Origin: Mantis religiosa
Lineage: Eukaryota > Arthropoda > Insecta > Mantodea > Mantidae
NCBI GenBank assembly: GCA_030765055.1
Contig: CM060958.1
Coordinates: 75,784,985-75,848,984 of the forward strand
Direction: 5' to 3'
DNA length: 64,000 nucleotides
Of the stretch, positions 10,691-21,639 are shown in pieces (the stretch's first letter is position 1; every line of letters starts with the position of its first letter). Position numbers and translations under genes: made by a program. The notes under the pieces were generated by a model that made no database searches, was not told where the DNA came from, and saw only the letters and a list, made by a program, of their open reading frames with translations.

Positions 10691-10934
10691 ATTTTTGCGT
10701 AAGTTTCTACTCACAAAATTATATTTCATAACTTTTCTTTAGCACTTTCTTTTATTACTTGATTTAGTTTATTTAGTAAAAAATAAGCAGAGAACTTTTC
10801 TAATCCTGTTGCAGAGATAGATATAATGGTTGTGATAAGAGTTAGATGTAAACAGCTGACGGTAGATAGCTTCAACCACATGTTCGTTAGCAGAGTGATA
10901 CAAACAGCAATGTTTATATACATCCCCACTTTAA
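10691..10934. other. Intron sequence without recognised features
   Basis: AT-rich; nothing supported. Confidence 0.4.
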
Positions 10935-11225
10935 GCCTGGAGAGTCTATAAGTAGTTACAGTATGGTAAGTCGTCATGAAAAGTGTGTATCTCATTGTAT
11001 ATGAGAGTCTCTAGTGGTTTACTGGGAAAATACAAGTCAGTTGGAGAATTTAATGTCATGCTGGCATGTTGGCCATAATAACTCAATGGTTAAGAGCAAC
11101 TGGACTGAGACTGGGAGATTCGTGGTTCAAAACTTGGTTATGGCATTGAATTTTTCAATTTGACTCTACCTATCCTTAGACTGTTATGTTAAACAATCTT
11201 GGTCTGTAAAAACAGCAGCAGCCTT
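10935..11225 (+). mobile_element. tRNA-derived SINE (family 2)
   Basis: It shares its 5' head (GAGTCTCTAGTGGTTTACTGGG, then GAGAATTTAATGTCATGCTGG) and tRNA-like middle (AACTCAATGGTTAAGAGC for box A, GTGGTTCAAAACTTGG for a decayed box B) with the minus-strand copies at 35468-35935. The tail runs into CATTGAATTTTTCAATTTGAC. Confidence 0.7.
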
Positions 11226-12513
11226 AGAAGAGATGAGTAGTAGTGTTTAGAAGTTATCAATTGATAGATACATTGAGATTGATTACATTGGGGTAAGAAT
11301 GGAAGCTAAATAGAAAGAAAAGAGCACTATTGAGAAGAAACTTATCAGTACAAGATTCTGTTTGAAGAAAGTATTGAGTACATGAGAAATGTATCAAAAG
11401 AATGGGTCAAATGATTCGATAGATAAATTTATTGCGTCCTAAGGAGAATATTAAAAGACTTATTAAAGTCTTCCTTTATTAAAACTTAAAAGTTTACTCT
11501 TGTCACTGTTAAAAACAGTGGGACCAACCCATTATTTCAACTAAAGAGAATTAGTTCTTGGGCTCCATACCTGTTAGCTGGGTCCTAGCTCTTCTACCAT
11601 TAGAGCAGCGCTTCTATACATTTATATGCTTGCTCCCATCAACTATTACATAATTTTTATTTCCTTCCCTTCCTTTATATTTGCCCAATTTGTCATTCTC
11701 AGTCTTTTATTTACCTCTTATTTAAACTTCTTATAATCACTTCATTAAGCCTGGTTCTTCTTAACCTCACTTTTTCAAATCTGTTGTCATTTTAGAACCA
11801 AGAAAAAATAATCTTATACATAGATTGGAGTAATTATTTCACCACAATATGAACTGACCTAAAGATATGACTCAGCGCACAAGATGAGAGTTTGATATGG
11901 GTAACTCTCACTAAACATCATTTGTAAAACAACCAGTGTAAACTAATAATTGTCTTTTTAAAATATTTGCGGCATGCCCATTTTGGGCTTTGGCTCATCT
12001 TTTTCCTCCCATACCATACTGTCTTTTGGATTTGGGTGACCAGTAACGGATTCATGTCTTGTTCCTGGTCACTATTAGGTCAAATAAATGTCCCCCTCAT
12101 CTCAAAAAACTAGAAAACTTGTAACTTATTGTACCCTTTTTGTTGTTTTGAAAACAAGCATGCTATTTTGAAAGTGAATATTTTGGAGTTAAGCAAAGGT
12201 GCATAAATATACAAAAATGTAGACTTTCTAGGAATTTAAATAATAAATTTGCTTGCAAAATTCTCAACTACAAAAACTTATCTACCATACAGATATTTGT
12301 CACTATCAATCTAATTTTGAAAGGATCTGATTGTATAATCTCCTTTTCAGAAATACAATCCAAATTCAACAGTTTGTTTTCATCACTCTATTTTGAAGAT
12401 CAATGTTCCATTCAAACCTGGGCAAGCTGAAGATTACTCTGTTTTTGAAAGCAAATAAACCATTTTTTGCAAGCAAAATCAATGTTATCAGTCCTATAAA
12501 AAGGATGAATTAC
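11226..12513. other. Intron sequence without recognised features
   Basis: AT-rich with stops in all frames. Short low-similarity stretches could be old SINE debris. The final 20 bases (12494-12513) are an extension of the exon F frame that ends in TAG; I take them as intronic. Confidence 0.4.
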
Positions 12514-12755
12514 CCTTAAGTACAAGTTCATTTGTTATTTTCTTGACTGACTGAAGAACAGGAACATCATTCAGTTCTTGGCGAAGCTCATTTGCAAGTT
12601 CCCTAGCTGGGTTCCATGGATCTCTAACTGTGTCATCTGGAGCTACCTTATGAAGGGCACGGGTCCATACTACTGCATAATGGCCAGTATCCACGTTCCA
12701 CACAAATTTGCAGCTACCTTGATACTGCTGTCTTTCCATGCTGCTCACAGGATAT
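12514..12755 (-). CDS. DCAF15: DCAF15 penultimate exon
   Basis: Encodes 80 full codons. The acceptor is TTGTGCAG and the first base completes an AGA (Arg) begun by the exon at 21281. It reads YPVSSMERQQ, then the conserved CKFVWNVDTGHYAVVW block of the DCAF15 C-terminal domain. RDPWNPARELANELRQE and VKKITNELVLK follow. The donor AAGG/GTAATT leaves one G, which pairs with the GA of the terminal exon. If the donor were skipped, the frame would add six codons and stop at 12494-12496. In vertebrates this domain packs against DDB1/DDA1 in the ligase complex. Confidence 0.9.
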
Positions 12756-12861
12756 CTGCACAATAAACATGTAATCATAAGCAAACATCTACACTGCAAA
12801 GCAAAACGGTTAAAACATTTGTGGGATTAAGTTGCTGTATTAATGCTGGAATACAATTTAT

Positions 12862-13160
12862 ATACAGGATATTCTCAGGAAACAAGCCAGGTGAAAAGAC
12901 GAATAGAAATTGATATTTTGGGAGCGTATATCGCTTCCATCATTTGGACATTTATAAGAAATATTATAAACACTAAATAGATATAACACAAAAATCAACA
13001 TTGTTGATTTTTTGTTGTTGATTGTGTTATATTTAATTAGTGCGTATACCATTTTTTATAAATATCCTGATGATGGGAGCAATGTATGCTCCCGAAATGT
13101 CACTGCTAATCATCTTTTCACCTGGCTTGTTTCCCGAGAATATCTTTGATATATTCGTCG
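12862..13160. repeat. Fold-back repeat with PLE-like end (family E)
   Basis: Two arms of about 125 nt (12862-12985 and 13022-13150) are imperfect reverse complements. Examples are GAAACAAGCCAGGTGAAAAGA against TCTTTTCACCTGGCTTGTTTC, and a shared AATATATATAACA-type core. The right arm carries a hammerhead-like motif at 13067-13101; the left arm has a decayed inverted copy. It probably derives from a PLE terminal repeat whose coding part is not in the window. Confidence 0.55.
13067..13101 (+). ncRNA. Hammerhead ribozyme-like motif (family E)
   Basis: CTGATGA at 13067-13073, one T, stem II GGGAGC/GCTCCC (13075-13080 with 13088-13093, loop AATGTAT), GAAA 13094-13097, then TGTC. The stem I strands next to it pair poorly, so this copy is probably inactive. 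The core and stem II are exact. Confidence 0.45.
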
Positions 13161-13793
13161 CAAAGAAAGCTTCAGGTCTTACTTTATATACAGATTTCCA
13201 AATAACAATAGGAAACTTTATTTTAGCTCAATATCTATTCTATAGCTTTGAAATATATGATAAATTTATCTAAAAGTTTTATATAAATATTTGCTTTCCA
13301 ATGGAAAGAAGAAAGAAGTATTAACATCAATTTTCTTAAGATAAGTGTAGCTTTAGTAGCAAATATTTATATTTGTGTAACATTTATTGCTTCACTGTAA
13401 CTAGCTTCATTTTCTATGTTATCTAAAAGTTATTTATTTTTTTATGGATATTCCTTATCTAATGTTCTCAGCATGCCATTCTATCTTGTGCAAAAAAGAT
13501 TGCTTAATTGTGTTGAGAGGCCTCTTTAGCAGGCTTGAGCTTCTTTTACATGCAGTAAATTTACATGGAACTACTGGCTTTACTTCCCTTCTGAAGGAAG
13601 TTATGCTAAGCATTTCTACACACAAAAATATCAATCGCCCTCTGCTGGGTCTGAACCAGTAACCTGGGGAACCAGAAGATAGCATGTTACTCCTAGACCA
13701 TGGAGGATGACAAGTACTTAGTAATTAGAATAATGATTTACCCACATACACTTATAGGCATTACAGCAATATAAAACAAACATAAGGATTGTA
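13161..13793. other. Intron sequence with two small repeats
   Basis: 13357-13425 recurs at 22733-22800 (ATTTGTGTAA.ATTTATTGCTTCACTGTA.CTAGCTTCATTT). 13622-13715 resembles a tRNA-derived SINE tail on the minus strand: the box B-like GGTTCAGACCCAGC, and ATGGTCTAGGAGTAACATG. The rest is unexplained. Confidence 0.45.
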
Positions 13794-14356
13794 CAAGGAT
13801 GCTTCCATAAGTTCCCGTGTTTCAAAATATATGGTTTTGCTAAGGTAAGTTTGTGTTATCATCATGTACCATCATTTGTTACACGTTGTCAAAACAAATT
13901 TGCTGCTGATTCATACGTTAGTTTGGATTTTTACAGACATTTCAATAAGTTGTTCAAGATGTTTTTGCTAAAATGGAAAAAGTACACTATCGTTCAGTGA
14001 TTCACTTTTTACTTGTAGATGTGAAAACTTAAGAGATAAAAGCAAAATTGGATGTTTATGGAGACCTTTTGTCTTCTATGGAAACAGATATTGGTATAAT
14101 AAATTTAAACGTGGTTGAACATCCGTTTTTGACAAGAAGCACCCAGGATGCCCTGCATATGTGGTTACTGAGGAAGTCAGTGAACAAGTCCACGATATGA
14201 AGTGGCAGAGGCCATAGATGTTATGAGGAATAGCAATTCTTATTTTGCATAATAAGTTGATGAGAAAGCTGTCGGCCTGATGGGTTCTGGTTTGCTTGCA
14301 GTGGGCAACAAGTGGGTGTGGCTTTCAACTTCAAAGCTGTGTTTGGAGCTGCTTAA

Positions 14357-15917
14357 CCCTCCGTTTGTCATGTGGGTCTGGGATGCAGACGAATGAATGC
14401 ACCTATGTTAGTAGGACATCTAACCTTAGACTTTACTTAAATGTTTGCCGTGGCAACAACTTTTTCTGTCTATTATTGTAGCTGCAAGAAATGACGAATC
14501 AGCAGTTAGGTTAGTATGGTTCTAGCGGACCCCTTGCACCTAATCTCATTACACGTTGATGACATGTCTTTCTTTCTTAGTAAGTTGTGGAATATTTCTT
14601 TGCCATTGGAAGGAGCTGTTAGTACTTCATCATGAGTACCAAATGGTATTCATTGGTATTGGACAAATTGGCTGATATTAGAGAAATGTTTACAATGTTT
14701 GTAAATAAATGTCAGAAGCATTATTCTCTTTTAACAAAACGTCACTGTCGATGAGCAATCATCTGCATTTTGTGGTTGATGTGGTTTTAGACAATATTTA
14801 CCATCTAAGCCAAACAACTATGACATAAAATTACGTTTGAGCGATGCAAAATGTTTTACACCACTAGTATGGAAATTTATTATGGACAGTAGCTGGACGG
14901 ACCACATTTGCAAAGTAATTCTTTCGTCGGTACACTACACAAGAACAAAAAGGGTTTGCCTAGTAATTTTACTTCTCCAAAAGGTCGCGGCCAATAGAAA
15001 GTGTACTTGACTTCACAAAAAATGAAACACTTGTTTCATATGTTTCAAAAAGGGTAAAACATAGGCTTGATCTCAAATCTACATGTTTCGTTGGACCAAC
15101 TGTTAGAAGGTGCCAAGAAAAAGCCTGAAATAATAATGCATTACAAACATACTACATCTGGAGTTGATGTAATAAATTGTGTGCTACGTACAATGTAGCC
15201 AGAACATGAACGTGGCCAATGGTAATTTTTAACCATATGTTGCATATTGCAGGTATTAATTCTAGGGTTAACTTTCTTGGAAACTAAAACAAATATTCCA
15301 CAAGACAGGAATATTTGAAAGTGCTGTCCTTAGCTTTACTGTTGCAAAAGCTACAGAGAAGGGTAACAACATCAAAGCTACCAAATGATCTGAAAGAGCT
15401 TCTAAAGAAATAAAAACCTGAACAACCAACAGCAGATGAGTTGCCGAATGCACCAGAATCATTGGAAAAGAAACGATTTGAACCCTGCAGTAAAGACAAA
15501 AAGAACAACAAAATTAAATATGCAAGTGGGAAATGCAACACTCCTCTCTGTTTGAGAAAACATGACAAAATTATTTGCGATAACTACTTAGTCGGGGAAA
15601 ACAGAAGAAATAGCTGATGAATCTGAGTCACTGAACATTTCCAATGACAAGATGTATTTTAAAAGAATAGGCCATTCTCTTTACGTATGCTTAATACAAA
15701 TTATAATGTACACTCTATTCATATATTTTAGCTGATGTATTTAATATGACTATATTAATAAAAGTCATATATAACCTAAATAAAGCCAAAATTTGGGGAA
15801 AAAAAGAAAAATGAAAACAAAAAGAAATACAGGCATATAATCGCATAAATATAGGGCAAGCCTCTGAGGCCCCATGCAACCAACGGTGTTCTGCCAAGGC
15901 ATGCGCCAAACGGAGGG
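14357..15917. mobile_element. piggyBac-like element, decayed
   Basis: Flanked on both sides by TTAA (14353-14356 and 15918-15921), the signature piggyBac target. The ends are inverted (CCCTCCGTTTG on the left, CAAACGGAGGG on the right). Inside, near 14805-14880, a plus-strand frame reads PSKPNNYDIKLRLSDAK, which resembles the conserved piggyBac transposase stretch around PSKP-KYGIK. Frames are broken and the 1.56-kb length is short for an intact element of this class. It sits inside the old mariner transposase. Confidence 0.8.
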
Positions 15918-16268
15918 TTAAGAGAAATCCGAAGGTCTTTTGTGTCGAGTTGTCACTATCGAAGAGACCTGGATTCATCACTCTGGAAACCAAGTAACAA
16001 TCAAAACAATGGGTTGATTCTAGAGAATCTGCTCCAAAGATCGCATCAGCTGGAAAAGTGACAGCGACAATTTTTTGGGATATGAAGGTCATCATACAGA
16101 TTGACTTCTTGGAAAATGGAAAAACGATTACTGGAGCATACTACAGTGAGTTATTGAAAATGTGACAAGAAGTTGAAGCAGGTACAGCCCCATATGGGGA
16201 AGAAGAATGTTCTATTTCACCACGTTAATGCCCCAGCACTTTCATCTGGAGTTGCTGCCGCCTAACTA

Positions 16269-17747
16269 TTGGTTTGTTTCATAAATTCGTCCGATTCTTG
16301 TTAAGTGTTTACGACAAAGAACGTCTGCACTGTATGCCCGTATCACAACTACGGCAACGAAGTTGCCTAATTATATAGGGGTAACCTGTTTACATACACA
16401 AGGTCATCGAAAGGAAACAAGGCAATGAAATTTTCAAAACAAACTTTATTTTGTGGAGTATGCACCATTATTATCAATAACATATCTCCATTTCTCATGA
16501 AGCTTATAATACCATTTTTAAGTATTCTTGCAGTTTTCTGGTTGACGAACTCTTCTACGGCGAGTCTGCAATCCTCCAAGGAAGTAAGGCATTTGCCATT
16601 AAGGAAGTTTCGCAGGGATCGAAATAAATGATAGTCGGATGGGGCAATGTCTGGAGAATAAGGCGGGTGAGGTAACACATCCCAGTCGAAATCCCGTAAT
16701 TTCTGACGAGTTACCATAGAAGTGTGTGGTTTGGCATTGTCTTGATGAAAGACGACTCCACCATTAGATGCTAACTTTGGCCTTTTCTCTTCTAGGGCAA
16801 CCTTCAGACGATCCAACTGAGAACAGTATTTCTCTGAATTGATGGTCTCCCCAGTAGGAAGAAATTCGTAATAAATAATTCCTTTCCAGTCCCACCAAAT
16901 GCACAGCATAATCTTCTCAGGATGAAGCCCTGGTTTAGGAATTGAGAGTGGTGGTTCCCCTTTCTTACGCCATGACTTTCTCTTTCGGATGTTGTACACA
17001 ATCCACTTTTCATCTCCTGTAACCAGCTGTTTCAGAAAAGGGGCAGTTTCATTGCGTCTTATCAATGTGTCACAGATGGAAACGCGCTGAACTAAACTTT
17101 GTTCACTCAGTTCGTGCGGAACCCATACATCCCGAAGATTTACGTAACCAAGTTTCTTTAGGTGCCTGGCTACAGTTGCATGAGATAAGTTTAGCTCCTG
17201 ACCTACCTCCCGAGTTGTTATTCTGGGGTTGTTCGTAATCATGTCCTTTATCCTTTCCTCATCCGTAACCACAGGTCGTCCAGAACGAGGTTTGTCTTTC
17301 ACAGAGAAGTTCCCAGCTCGAAATCGAGTAAACCATTTTTGACATGCCCGATTCATCACTGAATCTTCTCCGTAAACAGCACAAATTTTCCGTTGAGTTT
17401 GTGAGGCTGTTTTACCTTTACGGTAATAAAACAGCATTAAATGTCGAAAATGTTCCTTCTTGCCTTCCATATTAACATTCACAAGTTACAACTCCACACT
17501 GTTGCATCCACAAACTCATACTGAAGTTTGGTTACCAATTCTTACATAAGTTGACCTATTTACCTTTGGCCGTGAGGTCACTGTGGTTTGTGTTCATAGC
17601 ATTCTTTTCAGTTATTGTATTTGTAAACAAACCCCATATTGTTAGGCAACTTCTTTGACGTAAAAGTAATGTGGGCATGCAGTGTTCTCAGGAGTTCTTA
17701 GTCGTAAACACGTAACAAGAAGCGAACGAATTTATGAGACAACCCGA
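16269..17747 (-). mobile_element. Mariner with long terminal inverted repeats
   Basis: TA at 16267-16268 and 17748-17749 bracket a 1479-bp element. The inverted repeats run about 130 nt inward, which is long for mariner. Shared blocks include TCATAAATTCG, TTCTTGTTA, GTGTTTACGAC and GAAGTTGCCTAA. The transposase lies between them on the minus strand. The element is inserted into the old mariner. Confidence 0.85.
16446..17482 (-). pseudogene. Mariner transposase, nearly intact
   Basis: The start at 17482 (MNVNMEGKKEHFRHLMLFYY) opens a frame of 371 codons. The N-terminal helix-turn-helix pair includes FRAGNFSVKDKPRSGRP (linker) and RITTREVGQELNLSHATVAR. The catalytic D,D34D acids are visible: VTGDEKWI, VVFHQDNAKPH, and PPYSPDIAPSDYHLFRSL. 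Near 16503 a one-base loss shifts the frame, so the usual ending (LHEKWRYVIDNNGAYSTK) is found in the next frame with a stop at 16448-16446; the open frame instead runs on to 16367. The enzyme cuts at TA and moves the element in the nucleus. Apart from the C-terminal shift I see no other lesion. Confidence 0.9.
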
Positions 17748-18023
17748 TACATGAATTGCTGCCACACTCCCCATTCTCTTGTTCCCAAACATGAAGAAAA
17801 GGCTCACAGGAACAAAATTTAGATCAAATGAGGTCATCATGGAGACAGACATATGTTGCAAGAGTTTGACAATTCTTACATTTTTGGAGGGGTTAAAAAA
17901 ATGGCAGGGTCATTGGGAGAAGTGTATATCCCTAAAAGGGGACTATGTTGAGGAATAAGTAATTTGTGTTTGAAAACACTGGCATCTTCATTCCTAATAT
18001 GGGTACTTACTGAACCACTCTTG

Positions 18024-18593
18024 TATTAGACTTTCTGTGAGCTCACGCATTATAGAAACTGGTATTTTATCACTATCTCTCATACACAATATTAATTATG
18101 CAGATTACTGAACAAAAATCTGAAGGATGAGAATTCTGTAACCATGCCTATTTTCTAGTGCTAGTCACCATACTCAGATAGAGATGCCAATAGAAGAACA
18201 CAGCACGCTACTTCTACCCACATAGGATGACTTTTCCCTTAAGAAAGAAGATATCTTAAGTTTTAAGGTTTCTGGTATACAGAACACAGATACAATTTTT
18301 TCTGGGATTTTCTGTTATCCTGGATAGATGAATGCTGGCTAACTACACTATGGAATCACCTGCCAATTACTCACGAATTGTTTCCCGCCACAAACAATTA
18401 AAACATATAGATAAGCATGTAATAATCAGACAATAAAGAAATAATAAATAAGCTTATGCAAACATTACTGAATTGATCTTGTATTTTACATTACATACAT
18501 TAGGGTTGATACCTTCTTGTGCTTCGATGCACTTTTAGATGTAACCAAACATTTTAATATAATTTGCTCTAGTCTTCTGCATAAATTCTCAAT
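18024..18593. other. Intron sequence without clear features
   Basis: 18290-18350 weakly resembles the middle of SINE family 1 (TTTTTCTGGGATTTTCTGTTATCC). Nothing else is supported. Confidence 0.4.
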
Positions 18594-18888
18594 ATTATCA
18601 ACCGCTTCAGCAATGGCCATTTAAATCCTGCACAAGCTGGGAACGGGTCCAACCCAATAAACAGCACAAGATATTTAAATTGTTAAATGCTCTAAAAATG
18701 TTTCCTAAATACACATTTGCATCTTCTGTATTTATTATATTATTTTAACGAAACTAAAACAGGTTTAAAGCCTATTAAAGGCAGTAATACAACTACAATA
18801 TCATTAAAGTAGAGACTATATCCACAAATTATTGACATTTTACAATTTTTTTTGTTTCACTGTAGTAAAAGCCATTCTTTGTCGTTTG
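18594..18888. repeat. Unclassified dispersed repeat, copy 2
   Basis: Partner of 5455-5756 in the same orientation. Noncoding. Confidence 0.65.
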
Positions 18889-18892
18889 TTAA

Positions 18893-19070
18893 CATGTCAA
18901 TATCAGGATCATATCAGTACCACCAGGTGCCAGAATTTTGTCGCATAAGAGTTCTTTTACATGTCATTACTGAGATAGGACTATTGCTTTAAAACTGTCG
19001 GTCTGTGCTGGTTTTGAACCAGCATTTGGTCAGTGCCATCTGAGCCACCCAGACTGACATATATTTCAAT
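18893..19070 (-). mobile_element. tRNA-derived SINE (family 3), copy 1
   Basis: It shares GGATCATA, CAGAATTTTGT, GTTCTTT and a tRNA-like 3' part with the copy at 19160-19350. On the minus strand, box A-like GGCTCAGATGGCAC is followed by box B-like GGTTCAAAACCAGCA. Confidence 0.6.
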
Positions 19071-19159
19071 ATGCACAAATATATATATACAAAATAATTC
19101 AGCAATGGTTGTTGACAATTTATCATTTAAAAAATTTAGAAAGTATTTTGCTTTTTAAT

Positions 19160-19350
19160 GACACAACTGCAGGATCATAGAGTGCCACTGAGGTGCCAGA
19201 ATTTTGTTATACAGTTCTTTCATATGTGAGTTAATCTGAAAGGAATTGTCACTTTTGAGCACACTTGCAAACCATCAGCCTGATCTAGGTTTGAACCCCT
19301 GATCTTGTGATTAGTATGCCAATGCCTAACCAACAGAGCTACTCAGACAA
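19160..19350 (-). mobile_element. tRNA-derived SINE (family 3), copy 2
   Basis: Same order of blocks as the neighbouring copy. The minus strand shows TAGCTCTGTTGGTTAGGCATTGG (box A-like) and GGGGTTCAAACC (box B-like). Confidence 0.6.
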
Positions 19351-19420
19351 GTTACAACAATTTGTCAAGGAGATTACATGTATATATGAGAAAAAGTTTT
19401 AATTTGTAAAGTTTTAATTT

Positions 19421-19653
19421 GTAATTTACGTCCTCCAATGTTAAGTCACAACGGACAATGAATGGAATGGGTGAAATGATGCTCAAATGAGCCCAGGGTT
19501 CATAGAGCTTAGACTTATCCGACATTCGTCTTTCAGGATAAGGGAAAATCCCAGAAAGAACCTTATCCAGATAACTCACCCTGACCGAGATTCGAACTCG
19601 GGACCTCTTGAACGTGGGGCAGACATGCTACCACCATGCTACCGAGGCGGGCT
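19421..19653 (-). mobile_element. tRNA-derived SINE (family 1)
   Basis: Nearly complete minus-strand copy: tRNA-like GCCCGCCTCGGTAGCATGG head, GAGTTCGAATCTCGGTCAGGGTGAG box B region, and the 3' tail ending near GTCCTCCAATGTTAAG. Confidence 0.85.
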
Positions 19654-20107
19654 ATTATAGGAGAACAATCATTACTCCTGAGTATTCAGCATTCATCAGT
19701 GCATTCTTTCTCAGTATTCATTGAATGTATCATTGTAACTTACATGTATTACTCAATTAGTCTGTGTTTAAATGATACAACAAGAATTTTATCATTTATT
19801 ATTATTCTTATTATTATCAACATTATTATTAAAAAAGCAATATGGGACTTTAAATACAAGGCAACAAAATTAAAAAAGATAAATTTATTCCACAATCACC
19901 TTCATTATACCTTCCCTACAATAAATACAAGAGATTTCATCACACCAAGAAAATCAAATCAAGTTCAAAATTATGTGTGTTTTATTACCATAATTAGCTT
20001 AGTTCAATGACAATAAAATCCTTTATTACTATTATTATGCAGTACTAAAGAACCAACATAACTGGAATCTGAAACTACGACAACAATCTACTTATTTAAA
20101 AACTGCC
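19654..20107. other. AT-rich intron sequence
   Basis: Includes short ATT/TTA-rich simple sequence near 19793-19835. No gene is seen. Confidence 0.4.
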
Positions 20108-20640
20108 ATAATATAGGGTGTAACAAAAAGGTATGTCACAATTTTGGGAAAATATTTCTTGCATACAGAGAAGGGGGAATATATATAAACATAGCTGTGG
20201 AAATTGTTTATTTCCATGATACAGCGCATTTTCAATAACTCTGCTTATATAGTGAGAGGTGTAATATGTAGCTGTGCTGCAGCCATAACCCCACAACAGA
20301 ACAGTGGTTTAATAGTACAGTACTAAACAACTTTGCTTTTATATCTGGTTAAATTGGTTGGAGATGATGCATTTTACCATTGTTGTCATTGTGTTATAGT
20401 ACAGTACATAGTCCGCTTGTTTGGCACCCGTACTCAGTTTTTTGTACGAAGGAGTTCCCCCTCATTTCAGGAGTACTGTCCATTGATTTTTAATAGCAGG
20501 TTTCCTGCCAGATGGACCAATTTCGTGACCTCCACTAGCTATTTACTTGTGAGGACATTTTAAATTGTATGTTTGTGCAACTCCAGTTGCACATTTAGAG
20601 CTTCTTTGTGCTCATATTATGGAAGGCTGCCAGACAATAC
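20108..20640 (+). mobile_element. Possible decayed DNA transposon
   Basis: 20113 onward (ATAGGGTGTAACAAAAAGGT) looks like a transposon end. The frame at 20460-20525 (PLIFNSRFPARWTNF) faintly resembles the F-P-RWIGRG block before the last catalytic Asp in some insect transposases. No second end was found. Confidence 0.3.
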
Positions 20641-21013
20641 TGTTCTCCAGGCCTAAGTAAGCACATCATGGAGTCTATGCGATGGGGGTGGGAGGGGGTT
20701 GATGGATGCATTGTAGCTAATGGAGGCCATTTTGAACATGTGCTGTGATTTCCTGTTTTCCCACCGCTCTGTCATTGAGTGTTATTAAATGGGGTCAGCT
20801 GTAAAATGCTCTAAAAAGAGAATAATTTCTGGACTTAAGTTCATATTACGTCTTTTTATCCTTTATCCACAAGAAATGTTTTCTGAAATTTTTGACATAT
20901 CTTTTTGATACATTCTATATGTGAAATAATTGTTACACAAATGAACCAGAAATTTTTAATAATTTTTTTTTTCAAAAGAATACATATTTAAAAAAAATGG
21001 TACTAAAATTTGA
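20641..21013. other. Intron sequence without recognised features
   Basis: Nothing supported. Confidence 0.4.
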
Positions 21014-21027
21014 ACTGTTATATGTGA

Positions 21028-21140
21028 AAGTATAAACTTGAAAGAAGCGTAGGGACAGTGAAGCACAAATTAGTACAAAAGTGAATCAAGAAGATATTGA
21101 CACATTGCTTCACTCACACTGTTTATTCACAGCACATTGT
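21028..21140 (-). mobile_element. 113-bp mini-insertion of PLE family D terminal sequence
   Basis: Flanked by a 14-bp duplication, ACTGTTATATGTGA (21014-21027 and 21141-21154). The insert is only PLE-D terminal repeat: GTATAAACTTGAAAGAAGCG, GTGAAGCACAAATTAG and GATATTGACACATTGCTTCAC. On the minus strand it starts a few bases upstream of where the PLE-D hammerhead would cleave (…TGCTGTGAATAAACAG). It has no coding capacity. Confidence 0.75.
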
Positions 21141-21280
21141 ACTGTTATATGTGACCTTATTCATTAAATGGAAAAACTTAAGTATTAGAACACTGCCACT
21201 GTGCATTAACCTTAAACAAATGTTTTGGATTTATACTTCCTATCTGGTTATTAAAATTGAATTTGAAACTCAAAACAAAC

Positions 21281-21369
21281 CTTTGGCTCTTGGCTAATCC
21301 TTTTGTTTTTACAGTTGCCTGTATCCTCATTAAAGCCACAGCAATCACATCACCAGTAAAAGGGCAAAC
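21281..21369 (-). CDS. DCAF15: DCAF15 internal exon
   Basis: An 89-nt exon between TTTTGTAG and AAAG/GTTTGT. It starts in phase 0 with VCPFTGDVIAVALMRIQ, continues TVKTKGLAKSQ and ends with AG, completed to AGA by the exon at 12755. The Val-Cys-Pro start and the alternating hydrophobic strand match the C-terminal domain of DCAF15, directly after the DYDVEIVD motif of the preceding exon. Confidence 0.9.
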
Positions 21370-21548
21370 CTACAAAAGAAAATGTTTGACAATTAGCAGA
21401 GTAAGAATAATACTGGAGATAACATTTCCTTTCTCTCACAATCTGAGTAGTTATATTTATAATTTAAAGCAGGAAGCTAAGGTAAAGCTTATGGATTGGA
21501 ACAGGCAAAGTAAGTGAACATCAAACTGATTTCAAAGATGATGAATAT

Positions 21549-21551
<3 letters not shown>
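21370..21551. other. Short intron stretch
   Basis: Nothing supported. Confidence 0.3.

Positions 21552-21639
<88 letters not shown>
21552..21639 (+). repeat. (TGA)n microsatellite
   Basis: About 29 uninterrupted TGA units. Confidence 0.95.

Larger units (their letters stand above)
13794..18023 (+). mobile_element. Old mariner, split by two later insertions
   Basis: The outer ends form imperfect terminal inverted repeats (CAAGGATGCTTCCATAAGT on the left, CAAGAGTGGTTCAGTAAGT from the right), each next to TA. Between them is a decayed mariner transposase on the plus strand. It begins MEKVHYRSVIHFLLVDVKT at 13974 and resumes after the piggyBac insertion with LELLKRNPK, then GFITLETK and SAPKIASAGKVTATIFWDMKG near 16030. 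It finishes after the second insertion with ELLPHSP near 17755. Removing the two insertions leaves about 1.2 kb, a normal mariner length. Confidence 0.8.

Noticed and set aside
12494..12513. In-frame continuation of the DCAF15 exon to a TAG stop
   Set aside because: A donor just upstream joins in phase to a conserved-length C-terminus at 2823; the extension is probably read-through into the intron.
19593..19653. tRNA-like segments (also at 39450, 43230, 50030 and others)
   Set aside because: They have good box A and B but sit at the head of repeated SINE bodies and do not close a proper cloverleaf with acceptor stem; called SINEs, not tRNA genes.
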